Notes under the pieces: model-generated
The model's input: the letters and a program-made list of their open reading frames with translations, nothing else
The model's database searches: none
Told to the model about the DNA's origin: nothing
Made by a program: the position numbers and the translations under genes
Part shown: piece after piece, positions 19,144 through 27,459 of the stretch
Layout of the letters: every line of letters starts with the position of its first letter
Numbering within the stretch: position 1 is the first letter of the stretch
Assembly (NCBI RefSeq): GCF_019679455.1
Contig: NZ_JAIEZQ010000001.1
Location: 806,001 to 870,000 of the forward strand
Reading direction: 5' to 3'
Length of the DNA: 64,000 bases
Origin: Nocardioides jiangsuensis
Lineage (GTDB): Bacteria; Actinomycetota; Actinomycetes; Propionibacteriales; Nocardioidaceae

Positions 19144-19831
19144 GCTCCTCCGCAGCCGCTCCGGGCGCACGGGCCAGCACCACGGTCGTTCCCAGCAGCC
19201 AGACCACGAAGGCGGGGTAGACCAGGTAGGGCACCCACCCCTCCGGGGAGAGCGGCCCGGTCTCCAGCACCACCCCGGCCACCGGCGCGAGGTGCAGCAC
19301 CGCCGCCAGCGCCGAGAACCAGCCGAGCCAGCCCGGCAGGGCGTGCCACCGCAGCCCGACGACCGCCGTGGCCGCGAGCAGCACGACGACCGGCACGTTC
19401 CCGAACGCGAGGAGCACGGTCACGACGTCGCCCATCGCGGCCACCGTGGTGGCTGCCGAACCGGGTCCCGCGGAGACGTAGGCCATCGCCGCCTGACCGG
19501 ACTGCGCCACCAGGGTGACCACCACCCAGGCCGTGCCGGCGCCGAGGACCAGGGTGGAGAGGCCGTCGTCGTACGGCGCCCCCGACCGCTCGCGACGCGC
19601 GAGCCGGTCGCGGAGCCCGGCGAAGAACACCAGCAGGAAGCCCGCGCTCAGCACGAACATCAGGCTCTGCAGCAGCAGCTCGGTCCGGTAGGTCGCCACC
19701 CAGGCCGCGTACTCCGTCGGCCCGGCGGCGAGCACGTCGGGGTCCGCGCGCTCGAAGGCCACCCCGCCCGCTCCCGCGACCAGCGCCGCGAGGCCGGCCC
19801 CGGCGCCCCAGCGTCCTCCCGTCGCCCCCAT
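19103..19831 (-). CDS. Integral membrane protein, unknown function
   Basis: 242 residues with about six hydrophobic helices: an N-terminal Gly/Ala-rich one, LLLQSLMFVLSAGFLLVFFA, LSTLVLGAGTAWVVVTLVA, a segment around VVTVLLAFGNVPVVVLLAAT, HALPGWLGWFSALAAVLHLA, and a C-terminal one ending in TTVVLARAPG. No catalytic or transport motif is recognised; it looks like the DUF4386-type hypothetical membrane proteins of actinobacteria. The ATG at 19831 gives a sensible N-terminus; the frame extends further upstream without a membrane-protein-like sequence. It is divergent from the secreted hydrolase gene at 20004. Confidence 0.75.
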   Translation of the reverse strand: MGATGGRWGAGAGLAALVAGAGGVAFERADPDVLAAGPTEYAAWVATYRTELLLQSLMFVLSAGFLLVFFAGLRDRLARRERSGAPYDDGLSTLVLGAGTAWVVVTLVAQSGQAAMAYVSAGPGSAATTVAAMGDVVTVLLAFGNVPVVVLLAATAVVGLRWHALPGWLGWFSALAAVLHLAPVAGVVLETGPLSPEGWVPYLVYPAFVVWLLGTTVVLARAPGAAAEELSPAAGRSRRAGP

Positions 19832-20003
19832 GCCTCCAGCGTCCTCCCCGGCGGGCCCGGGTCCCAGGGGCGGAGGTCCCGGTGCCACGGGCCGGGCCGC
19901 CGTACGGCGCCGCCGCCGGCCTCGCTGGGCGCGAGACGGCGCGTGACCTCCGTCACGAGAACTCGTTGCTCTTCCCGACAGCTGCCGAGGCGAAGGAACA
20001 CGG

Positions 20004-22535
20004 ATGCCCAGCGACCACGTCCCGCACCACCCGACAGACGCCGGCACCCGGGCGCGCCGGCGCAGGCCGCTCAGCTGGCCGGTCGGCCTCACCGCCGGCG
20101 CGGTCCTCGCCGCGACGTTCGCCGTCCCCGCCTCCGCCCACGACAGCGACCACGCGGACGCGACCGACCCGGCCGCGGCGGGTGCGGTCTCGCGCTCCGC
20201 CGCCGAGGCCACCGACCCGCTCGCGCAGGACCCGACCACCCCGCAGCGGGCCGCGGCGAACACCGCCGCGGTTGCCGCCCGCCGGTCCTCCCCCGACCCC
20301 ACCCTGCTGCCCGGGCTCGCCCCCGCGCCGCGACGCGACGTGCCCGAGGACCGCTACGCGATGGCCGGCGGCTGCTACGGCATCGCGACCGGGGGCCGCT
20401 GGGTGGTCCGCGACGGGGACGGGTTCCGGGCCGTGGCCGGCCGCGTCGACGCGGCGACCCCGCTGCACTTCCAGGCGACCACACTGGGCAGGTACCTGCT
20501 CTTCGGCGACCGCCGGGACTTCGTGGCCCGCGACACCGGCGCTCCCCCGGGGCTCGGCGGCGCGGAGCGGGTGGTCGCGGCCGACCGGCCGAGCCCGGAG
20601 GCCGACTGGACCGTGACCCGCCGCGGTACGTCGTACCGCTTCACCCTCCCGAGGACCGGCCGGGCGCTCGCCGTCGACCGGGACGGCCGCCTGGTCCTGG
20701 CCGCGACCCCCGCGCCGTTCTCGATCCGGCGGACCGCGGGCTGCGCGCGCTGGCCCGAGGTCCGCACGAACGTCTCCGGCCGCCCGTTCCGCGGCGCGAC
20801 CGGCTTCGCCGAGGTCCGCGGCTACGCCGACGCGCACACCCACGGGATGGCCTTCGAGTTCCTCGGTGGCGAGGTGCACTGCGGCCGGCCGTGGCACCCG
20901 TACGGCGTGACGTACGCGCTGCGCGACTGCGAGGACCACACCGCCACCGCGGGCCGGGGCGCGGCCCTGGAGAGCTTCCTCTCCGGCGACCCCGACGGCC
21001 ACGACCCGGTGGGCTGGCCGACCTTCCGGGACTGGCCGGCCCCGGACTCGCTCACCCACGAGGGCACCTACTACCGGTGGATGGAGCGCTCCTGGCGCGG
21101 TGGGCTGCGGCTCTTCGTGAACCTGCTGGTGGAGAACAACAAGCTCTGCGAGCTCTACCCGCTCAAGCGCAACAGTTGCGACGACATGGACTCGATCCGG
21201 CTCCAGGCCCGCCGCATGAGGCAGTTCGAGCGGTACGTCGACGCGCAGGCCGGCGGCCCCGGCGAGGGCTGGTACCGGATCGTCCGCAGCCCGTTCGAGG
21301 CGCGCGAGGTGATCAACGACGGCAAGCTCGCCGTGGTGATGGGGATCGAGACCAGCGTGGTGTTCGGCTGCACCGTGAAGCTCGACGTGCCGCAGTGCGG
21401 TAAGGACGAGATCGACCGGCAGCTCGACGTGGTGCACCGGATGGGCGTGCGGCAGATGGAGCTGGTGAACAAGTTCGACAACGCCCTCTCCGGGGTCGCG
21501 GGCGACGAGGGCACCACCGGCGTCGCGGTGAACTCCGCGAACTTCCTGGAGACCGGGTCGTTCTGGAGGATGCGGTCCTGCCCCAGCACGTACGGCGACC
21601 GCGTGCACGACAAGGAGCAGTACGCCGTACCGCGGGAGGTCTCCGAGCGCGACCCGCTGTTCGGCGCGATCGCCGACGCCTACGCCCCCGCGCTGCCCGC
21701 CGCGGCCCCGGTCTACCCGGCGGCGCCGCACTGCAACGAGCGCGGCCTCACCGACCTCGGCCGGTTCACGGTCCGGGGCCTGGCGGAGCGGAAGATGCTC
21801 TTCGACCCCGACCACATGAGCGTGCGCGCGCGGCGGGCGTCGCTGGACCTCGTGGACAGGCTGGACTACTCCGGGATCCTCTCGAGCCACTCCTGGTCCA
21901 CGCCCGACGCCTACCCCCGGATCGCGCGGCTCGGCGGCTTCATCGCGCCGTACGCCGGGGACAGCACCGGGTTCGTGGACAAGTGGAGGTACCACGTCGG
22001 CCGGGCGGACCGGCGCTACTTCTTCGGGCTCGGCTTCGGCGCGGACATCAACGGCCTCGGCGCGCAGGGCGACCCGCGCGGCGCGGACGCGGAGGACCCG
22101 GTGACCTACCCGTTCCGCGGGCTCGGCGGCGTCACCGTCGGGCGGCAGGTCAGCGGCCGGCGGGTCTACGACGTCAACGTGGACGGCGTCGCTCACTACG
22201 GCCTCTACCCGGACTGGGTCGAGGACCTGCGCCGGCTCGCCGGCGGCGCGATCGTCGAGGACATGGCGCGCGGCTCGGAGGCGTACCTGCAGATGTGGGA
22301 GCGGGCGCTCGGCGTGGGGGGCAACGGCTGCGCGGACGGCTCGGCGCTGCGCCGGGTAGCGGCGTTCCGGGACCTGCCCCGGGGCGCGTCGACCCGTCGC
22401 GTCCTGTTCGCGGTGGGCCAGCCCGCCGCCCGGATCGACCACGCGTACTCCTACTGCGCGCGCACCGCCTCCGGCGAGCGGACCCGGCTGCGGGTGGTGT
22501 TCGACGACACCGGCCGCCTGCTCCGGGTGGTCTGA
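20004..22535 (+). CDS. Large secreted metal-dependent-hydrolase-like protein
   Basis: 843 residues. A long Arg-rich n-region and hydrophobic core end near residue 45 (VPASAHDSD), so the protein is exported. After a small beta-rich N-terminal domain, residues about 275-830 form a probable TIM-barrel hydrolase: YADAHTHGMAFEFLGG (amidohydrolase-like HxH), ENNKLCELYPLKRNSCDDMD, VVMGIETSVVFGC, MELVNKFDNALSG, LFDPDHMSVRARR and ILSSHSWSTPDAYPRI. The motif order resembles membrane-dipeptidase-like (M19) and amidohydrolase enzymes; relatives are often labelled coagulation factor 5/8-type in actinobacteria. The substrate is unknown. The ATG has AAGGA nine bases upstream. It is monocistronic, with the etfD-like gene starting 135 bp downstream. 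Confidence 0.78.
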   Translation: MPSDHVPHHPTDAGTRARRRRPLSWPVGLTAGAVLAATFAVPASAHDSDHADATDPAAAGAVSRSAAEATDPLAQDPTTPQRAAANTAAVAARRSSPDPTLLPGLAPAPRRDVPEDRYAMAGGCYGIATGGRWVVRDGDGFRAVAGRVDAATPLHFQATTLGRYLLFGDRRDFVARDTGAPPGLGGAERVVAADRPSPEADWTVTRRGTSYRFTLPRTGRALAVDRDGRLVLAATPAPFSIRRTAGCARWPEVRTNVSGRPFRGATGFAEVRGYADAHTHGMAFEFLGGEVHCGRPWHPYGVTYALRDCEDHTATAGRGAALESFLSGDPDGHDPVGWPTFRDWPAPDSLTHEGTYYRWMERSWRGGLRLFVNLLVENNKLCELYPLKRNSCDDMDSIRLQARRMRQFERYVDAQAGGPGEGWYRIVRSPFEAREVINDGKLAVVMGIETSVVFGCTVKLDVPQCGKDEIDRQLDVVHRMGVRQMELVNKFDNALSGVAGDEGTTGVAVNSANFLETGSFWRMRSCPSTYGDRVHDKEQYAVPREVSERDPLFGAIADAYAPALPAAAPVYPAAPHCNERGLTDLGRFTVRGLAERKMLFDPDHMSVRARRASLDLVDRLDYSGILSSHSWSTPDAYPRIARLGGFIAPYAGDSTGFVDKWRYHVGRADRRYFFGLGFGADINGLGAQGDPRGADAEDPVTYPFRGLGGVTVGRQVSGRRVYDVNVDGVAHYGLYPDWVEDLRRLAGGAIVEDMARGSEAYLQMWERALGVGGNGCADGSALRRVAAFRDLPRGASTRRVLFAVGQPAARIDHAYSYCARTASGERTRLRVVFDDTGRLLRVV

Positions 22536-22565
22536 CCCGCGCGCGGGCACCCCCGCGCCGCAAAG

Positions 22566-22582
22566 TTACTGTTCGGTAGGAT
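22566..22582. promoter_or_regulatory. Operator-like site upstream of the etfD-like gene, shared with fadE5
   Basis: TTACTGTTCGGTAGGAT lies about 90 bp before the ATG of the Fe-S oxidoreductase. It differs at two positions from TTACTGGTCGGTACGAT at 45452-45468 in the fadE5 promoter, and both match the half-symmetry of TTACTGACGAGTAA at 45476-45489. A TetR-type fatty-acid regulator is the natural candidate; none is encoded in the window. Confidence 0.5.
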
Positions 22583-22670
22583 TTCTCTCACAGGTCTTGC
22601 CCGCTGACTCACCCACGTCCGCGGTCGTAGGCTCAGCGCACGCTCGTACAGCCCCCGACGAGGAGCACAC

Positions 22671-25600
22671 ATGCAGATCTTCGCCATCGTGGTCTCGCTG
22701 GCCATCGCCGCCGTGGGCATCGCCCTGTTCGTCAAGGCGATCCGCTCGATGATCGCGACGATCAAGATCGGCCAGCCCGCGGTGAACCGCTCCGACGACA
22801 AGGGGGCGCGCTGGGCCAACATGCTCAAGGAGACGTTGGCGCACACGCGGATGCTGCAGTGGACCGCGGTCGGCATCGGCCACTGGTTCATCTTCGTCGG
22901 GTTCGGGCTGCTGTTCTTCACGCTGCTGACCGCCTTCGGCCAGCTCTTCGACCCGCACTTCGCGCTCCCGGTGATCGGCCACTTCTTCCTCTACGAGTGG
23001 GTCTCGGAGTTCTTCACGGTCGTCATGGTGATCGCGATCCTGGCCTTCATCGGCTACCGCGTCACCCGGCCGAAGGAGCGCGTCCGCGGCACCCGGGGCC
23101 GGTTCTACGGCTCGACCATGTGGCAGGCGTACTTCGTCGAGGCCGTGATCCTCGGCGTGGGCCTGTGCATCCTCGCGCTGCGCGGCGCCGAGTACGCGAT
23201 CGCGCCGTACGGCGAGCACCCCGACCAGGCCTCCGCGCTGCACTTCCCGTTCACCGCGTGGATCGGCGGGCTGCTGGACGGCCTGTCCGAGCCGGCGCTG
23301 GCGACCTTCATCTACCTGGTCGCGATGCTCAAGATCGTCATCTCGTTCACCTGGATGATCGTGCTGTCGCAGAACACCACGATGGGCGTCGCGTGGCACC
23401 GGTTCACCGCCTGGTTCAACATCTGGTTCAAGCGCCGCAGCGACGGCGGTACGGCGCTGGGCGGCCTGCAGCCGATGATGGCCGGCGGGCAGCCGATCGA
23501 CTTCGAGAACATCGACGAGCTCGACGAGGAGACCGCGCTCGGCGTCGGCAAGGTCGAGGACTTCTCCTGGAAGGGCATCCTCGACTTCACCTCGTGCACC
23601 GAGTGCGGCCGCTGCCAGAGCCAGTGCCCGGCGTGGAACACCGAGAAGCCGCTCTCCCCGAAGCTCCTGATCACGAACCTCCGTGACCACGCCTACGCCA
23701 AGGCGCCGTACCTGCTCGCCGGCTCCGAGGAGGAGCGCACCGCGCTGCCCGCCGAGGTGCTGGCCGAGGCCGAGCGCCCGCTCGTCGGCGAGACCGAGGG
23801 CGACTGGGCGTGGATGCCCGAGGGCGGCGCGGTGATCGACTCCGACGTGCTGTGGTCGTGCACCTCGTGCGGCGCCTGCGTGCAGCAGTGCCCGGTCGAC
23901 ATCGAGCACGTCGACCACATCGTCGACATGCGCCGCTACCAGATCCTGGTCGAGTCGAACTTCCCCGCGGAGCTCAACGGCCTGTTCAAGGGCCTGGAGA
24001 ACAAGGGCAACCCGTGGAACATGTCGCCCAACGCGCGTCTCGAGTGGGCGCAGGGGCTGCCGTTCGACGTCAAGGTCGTGGGTGAGGACATCGAGGACCT
24101 CGACGAGGTCGACTGGCTGTTCTGGGTCGGCTGTGCCGGCGCCTACGAGGACCGGGCGAAGAAGACCACCCGCGCGGTCGCCGAGCTGCTCGACATGGCC
24201 GGCGTCTCGTTCGGCGTGCTCGGCAACGGCGAGACCTGCACCGGCGACCCGGCCCGGCGTGCGGGCAACGAGTTCGTCTTCCAGGGCCTCGCGACGCAGA
24301 ACGCCGAGACCTTCAAGGAGATGAAGGTCAAGAAGGTCGTCTCGACCTGTGCGCACTGCTTCAACACGCTGAAGAACGAGTACTCGCAGTTCGGCGTCGA
24401 GCTCGAGGTCGTGCACCACACCCAGCTGCTGAACCGCCTCGTGCGCGAGGGCAAGCTGACCCCGGTCGCGACCAACGGCGCCCCGAAGCGCTCGCTGACG
24501 TACCACGACCCGTGCTACCTGGGCCGGCACAACCAGGTGTACTCGCCACCGCGCGAGCTCCTCAGCATCCTCCCCGACGCCGAGGTGAAGGAGATGCCGC
24601 GCAACAGCGAGCGCTCCTTCTGCTGCGGCGCCGGCGGCGCGCGGATGTGGATGGAGGAGAAGATCGGCGAGCGCATCAACCTCAACCGCACCACCGAGGC
24701 GGTCGAGACCGGCGCCGACCAGATCGCGACCGGCTGCCCGTTCTGCCGCGTGATGCTCTCCGACGGGCTGACCGCCAAGCAGGCCGAGGGGTCCGCCCGC
24801 GAGGAGGTCGAGGTTCTCGACGTCGCCCAGCTGCTGCTGGCGTCCGTCAAGGGCGAGAGCCGCACCCCGGTCCCGGCCGGTGCGGCCGCGAAGTCGGGCG
24901 GCGCGGGCGCATCGGCGAAGGCCGCCGGGGCCGGCGCCGCCGCGGGCACCGCCGTCGCGGACAAGGCCGCCACCAAGGCCGAGCCGAGCGCCGGCGACGC
25001 CACCCAGACCGAGAACACCGTGACCGAGCCCGAGGCGGTGGGCGCGAACGCCGCCGCCACCGAGGAGCGGAACCCGGAGGTCGAGACCAGCAAGCCGATC
25101 AGCTCGGGCTCGCTGTTCGACAGCGCTCCCGCGGCGGCTGACGAGGACACCAAGACCGACGCCGCCGAGCCGAGCGGTACGACGAGCACGTCGCTGTTCG
25201 ACGCCGGCGGCACCTCGTCCGACGAGGCCGGCGCTCCCGCCGACGCGTCGACGGAGGCGAAGCCTGCCGACGAGGAAGCACCGGCGAAGACGGAGCCGAA
25301 GCCGGAGGGCTCCCTCTCGTCAGGTGGCTCGCTCTTCGACACCGGCGGTTCGCTGTTCGACACCCCGGCCGACTCGGCGCCCGCCGAGACCGCCGAGGCC
25401 GAGACCGAGGAGACCGCCGAGGCCGCGGCCGCTGGTGCCGGGGCCGCGGCCGCGGCGCCCGCCGAGGCCGCCGCCGCTGGTGCCGGGCCGGACGCCGAGT
25501 CCTCCGCCCAGGAGGCTCCCGCGGCGCAGACCGGCACGTCGGCGGAGAGCAGCATCGCCTCCGGCGGGTCGCTGTTCGACCTTGCGCCGAGCGAGCCCGA

Positions 25601-26420
25601 GCCGGCCAAGGCCGAGCCCACCGCCGAGACCGAGCCCGAGCCGGCCAAGGCCGAGCAGGCCGACGCGAAGACCGAGCCCGAGACTGGCGCACAGCCCGAG
25701 CCGGAGCAGGCCGAGGCGGTTGCGGAGGACAAGGCTGACGCCCCCGAGGCCACCGCCACCACAGAGCAGCCCGACGCGGCGCCGCAGGCGGAGCCGGCCG
25801 ACGCGAAGACCGAGACGCCCGCCACCGAAGGCAGCATCAGCTCGGCCGGATCGCTCTTCGACCTCGCCCCCAGCGAGCCCGAGCCCGCCAAGGCCGAGCC
25901 CGCCAAGGCCGAGTCCGAGCCGGAGGCTCCGGCCGAGGCCGCCACCGAGTCCGAGACTGACGCCCCCGAGACCACCGCCACCACGGAGCAGACCGACGCG
26001 GCGCCGCAGGCGGGGCCGGCCGGCGTGAAGACCGAGACGCCCGCCACCGAGGGCAGCATCAGCTCGGCCGGATCGCTCTTCGACCTCGCCCCCAGCGAGC
26101 CCGAGCCGACCAAGGCCGAGCCCGCGGAGCAGGTCGACGCGCGGGCCGAGACCGAGGCTGCGGACGGGGAGGCGTCCGAGCCGGAGGTTGAGGCCGAGGC
26201 CGCCACCGAGTCGCACAGTCCCGAGGAGGGACCCGAGGCGACGGCGCCCGAGACGACCTCCGCCGCGGAGCCGGACGAGGAGGCCGGGATCGAGACGCCC
26301 GGCGGCCAGGCGAACGCGGCGTCGAACGGCAGCGCTCCGGCGCAGTCCTCCGGCGAGACGCACGAGCCGAAGCGCCCCGAGGGCGGTATCGACGAGACGA
26401 AGTCGCTCTTCGACCTCTGA
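22671..26420 (+). CDS. etfD: EtfD-like membrane Fe-S oxidoreductase with long SLFD-repeat tail
   Basis: Probable membrane acceptor of electrons from ETF, passing them to quinone, as for Mycobacterium Rv0338c (EtfD). Residues 1-240 hold about five transmembrane helices. Two 4Fe-4S ferredoxin motifs follow (Cys309/312/315/319 in CTECGRCQSQCP; Cys397/400/403/407 in CTSCGACVQQCP), then two CCG-type domains (VSTCAHCFNTLKNEY; ERSFCCGAGGARMW; ATGCPFCRVM) ending near residue 730. The remaining 520 residues are Ala/Glu/Pro/Thr-rich, acidic, without predicted fold, and contain eight SLFD motifs (about residues 814, 841, 887, 894, 967, 1061, 1135, 1245), the last being the exact C-terminus SLFDL. The family core is under 900 residues, so the tail is the oddity. 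GAGGAG precedes the ATG. Confidence 0.92.
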   Translation: MQIFAIVVSLAIAAVGIALFVKAIRSMIATIKIGQPAVNRSDDKGARWANMLKETLAHTRMLQWTAVGIGHWFIFVGFGLLFFTLLTAFGQLFDPHFALPVIGHFFLYEWVSEFFTVVMVIAILAFIGYRVTRPKERVRGTRGRFYGSTMWQAYFVEAVILGVGLCILALRGAEYAIAPYGEHPDQASALHFPFTAWIGGLLDGLSEPALATFIYLVAMLKIVISFTWMIVLSQNTTMGVAWHRFTAWFNIWFKRRSDGGTALGGLQPMMAGGQPIDFENIDELDEETALGVGKVEDFSWKGILDFTSCTECGRCQSQCPAWNTEKPLSPKLLITNLRDHAYAKAPYLLAGSEEERTALPAEVLAEAERPLVGETEGDWAWMPEGGAVIDSDVLWSCTSCGACVQQCPVDIEHVDHIVDMRRYQILVESNFPAELNGLFKGLENKGNPWNMSPNARLEWAQGLPFDVKVVGEDIEDLDEVDWLFWVGCAGAYEDRAKKTTRAVAELLDMAGVSFGVLGNGETCTGDPARRAGNEFVFQGLATQNAETFKEMKVKKVVSTCAHCFNTLKNEYSQFGVELEVVHHTQLLNRLVREGKLTPVATNGAPKRSLTYHDPCYLGRHNQVYSPPRELLSILPDAEVKEMPRNSERSFCCGAGGARMWMEEKIGERINLNRTTEAVETGADQIATGCPFCRVMLSDGLTAKQAEGSAREEVEVLDVAQLLLASVKGESRTPVPAGAAAKSGGAGASAKAAGAGAAAGTAVADKAATKAEPSAGDATQTENTVTEPEAVGANAAATEERNPEVETSKPISSGSLFDSAPAAADEDTKTDAAEPSGTTSTSLFDAGGTSSDEAGAPADASTEAKPADEEAPAKTEPKPEGSLSSGGSLFDTGGSLFDTPADSAPAETAEAETEETAEAAAAGAGAAAAAPAEAAAAGAGPDAESSAQEAPAAQTGTSAESSIASGGSLFDLAPSEPEPAKAEPTAETEPEPAKAEQADAKTEPETGAQPEPEQAEAVAEDKADAPEATATTEQPDAAPQAEPADAKTETPATEGSISSAGSLFDLAPSEPEPAKAEPAKAESEPEAPAEAATESETDAPETTATTEQTDAAPQAGPAGVKTETPATEGSISSAGSLFDLAPSEPEPTKAEPAEQVDARAETEAADGEASEPEVEAEAATESHSPEEGPEATAPETTSAAEPDEEAGIETPGGQANAASNGSAPAQSSGETHEPKRPEGGIDETKSLFDL
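25735..26127. repeat. 222-bp tandem duplication inside the etfD-like tail
   Basis: A segment beginning CTGACGCCCCCGAG at 25735 recurs at 25957 with only scattered substitutions through about 170 bp, at a constant offset of 222 bp (74 codons, in frame). Each copy carries one AGSLFDLAPSEPEP motif. The near identity shows a recent duplication that added a motif to the tail. Confidence 0.88.
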
Positions 26421-26446
26421 GCCGAGCCACCCCAGCGCCGTACCGA

Positions 26447-26477
26447 AACGGGCCGTCCCACCGCGGGGCGGCCCGTT
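26447..26477 (+). terminator. Hairpin terminator of the etfD-like gene
   Basis: AACGGGCCGTCCC pairs with GGGGCGGCCCGTT (13 bp, one G-T wobble) across a 5-base loop, starting 27 bp after the stop codon. It is followed by CGGCTTT rather than a long T-run, as usual in high-GC actinobacteria. The stem core GGGCCGTCCCACCG is also used in the fadE5 terminator at 47490. Confidence 0.8.
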
Positions 26478-26801
26478 CGGCTTTCGACGGCCTGAACGTC
26501 GACGCCCACATGGACGACACCGCTCCCCTCTCGTATGGCACCGACCCACGGAGCGCGCACCGGACGCGGTCGCGCGGCGGCAGCGCCCCAACGGCGCACG
26601 TGCGCGGTTCGGGCCCCGGAACCGGTCCGCGCAGGGGCCACAACCGCGCACGTGAACGGGTTGCGTCCAGGCGCCGGACCGCGTCGAGAACCTCCGCAGG
26701 CAGACCCCACCACCCCCGCGACACCACCCCGCACCACGACGACATCACCTGACATCAGAAGATGCTTGACATGACATCACGGTGATGTCATCGTGGTGCG
26801 C
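26478..26801. other. Intergenic region with a 13-bp inverted repeat and RHH control region
   Basis: No credible gene. It holds a perfect 13-bp inverted repeat, CACGTGCGCGGTT (26597-26609) and AACCGCGCACGTG (26642-26654), separated by 32 bases and able to form a large hairpin; each arm contains the palindrome CACGTG. The right-hand 60 bases are the control region of the RHH gene. The repeat could be a second transcription stop or a protein site; nothing decides this. Confidence 0.55.
26741..26791 (+). promoter_or_regulatory. Operator array and promoter of the RHH-DUF4097 operon
   Basis: A perfect 21-bp palindrome at 26771-26791 (arms ATGACATCAC and GTGATGTCAT, one central G) ends 10 bp before the ATG. 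Further direct half-sites GACATCA occur at 26741 and 26751. A -35-like TTGACA (26766-26771) overlaps the left arm, so occupancy would block RNA polymerase. The closeness to the ATG and lack of a ribosome site suggest a leaderless message. The RHH protein encoded next is the likely autorepressor. Confidence 0.7.
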
Positions 26802-27356
26802 ATGGACATCACTCCCTACGTCGACAGCCTCCGCCGGGACCTCGCGTCCGCGGCCGAAGCGGGAGGCCCCGAGGCCAAGGCCGCCGCCGAGCGCCTCGCA
26901 CTCGCCCTCGACCCGGCGATGCGACTCGCCCTGATGGACGCGCTCTCACAGGCCGCGGCCGAGATCACCAGCGAGCTGCCCGCCGGCTCGGTGGACGTGC
27001 GGCTGCGTGGCCGCGAGCCCGAGTTCGTGGTCGACGTACCGACCATGCCGATGGCGCCGACGCCGCCCGGTCCGCCGACGCCACCGGTCCCGCCCGAGGC
27101 CGAGGAGGACGACGAGGAGGGCGCGGTCGCCCGGATCACGCTCCGGATCCCCGAGTCCCTCAAGACCAAGGCCGAGGAGCTGGCGGCCCGCAGCGGCCAC
27201 TCGCTCAACACCTGGCTGGTCACCACGATTCGCAACGCCACTCGCGGCGAGCGCGCGATCAACGTCGACATCGACCTCTCGAGCATGCCGTTCTTCGAGG
27301 AGATGCAGCGCGGACCCGTCCGCCGTACCCAGCGCCGGATGACCGGCTGGGTCTGA
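26802..27356 (+). CDS. RHH/HicB-like DNA-binding protein
   Basis: 184 residues. The N-terminal half is helical and acidic, then a Pro-rich linker (PTPPGPPTPPVPPE) and an acidic patch lead to a ribbon-helix-helix domain near residues 110-155: ARITLRIPESLKTKAEELAA followed by RSGHSLNTWLVTTIRNAT, the pattern of HicB/Arc-type antitoxin-like regulators. A short C-terminal tail ends in Arg-rich RGPVRRTQRRMTGWV. No toxin gene is adjacent, so this is better called an autoregulator of the operon with the DUF4097 gene than an antitoxin. The ATG at 26802 follows the palindromic operator directly; a GTG at 26793 would overlap the operator. Confidence 0.85.
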   Translation: MDITPYVDSLRRDLASAAEAGGPEAKAAAERLALALDPAMRLALMDALSQAAAEITSELPAGSVDVRLRGREPEFVVDVPTMPMAPTPPGPPTPPVPPEAEEDDEEGAVARITLRIPESLKTKAEELAARSGHSLNTWLVTTIRNATRGERAINVDIDLSSMPFFEEMQRGPVRRTQRRMTGWV

Positions 27357-27369
27357 CACCAGGCCCCAA

Positions 27370-27413
27370 AACACCCCCCACCGAACACACCCCCCACCGA
27401 ACACCCCCCACCG
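27370..27413. repeat. Three C-rich short repeats between the RHH and DUF4097 genes
   Basis: Units AACACCCCCCACCG (27370), AACACACCCCCCACCG (27384) and AACACCCCCCACCG (27400) lie in tandem in the 103-bp spacer. The plus strand, and so the message, is nearly free of G here, which keeps it unstructured. Possibly a slippage-prone spacer or a C-rich protein site on the RNA. Confidence 0.75.
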
Positions 27414-27459
27414 ACCGGCCCCGCCGGCTCGGGCGGCGGAACACACCCTGGAGACCACC

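Noticed and set aside
24515-26755. Long minus-strand open frame of Ser/Ala-rich sequence opposite the etfD-like tail
   Set aside because: It mirrors the repeats of the plus-strand gene, and its sequence is low complexity with no fold or ribosome site; antisense open frames are expected at this GC content.
26802-27356. Toxin-antitoxin pair with the RHH protein as antitoxin
   Set aside because: The next gene is a 273-residue DUF4097 protein, not a HicA, RelE or other toxin.
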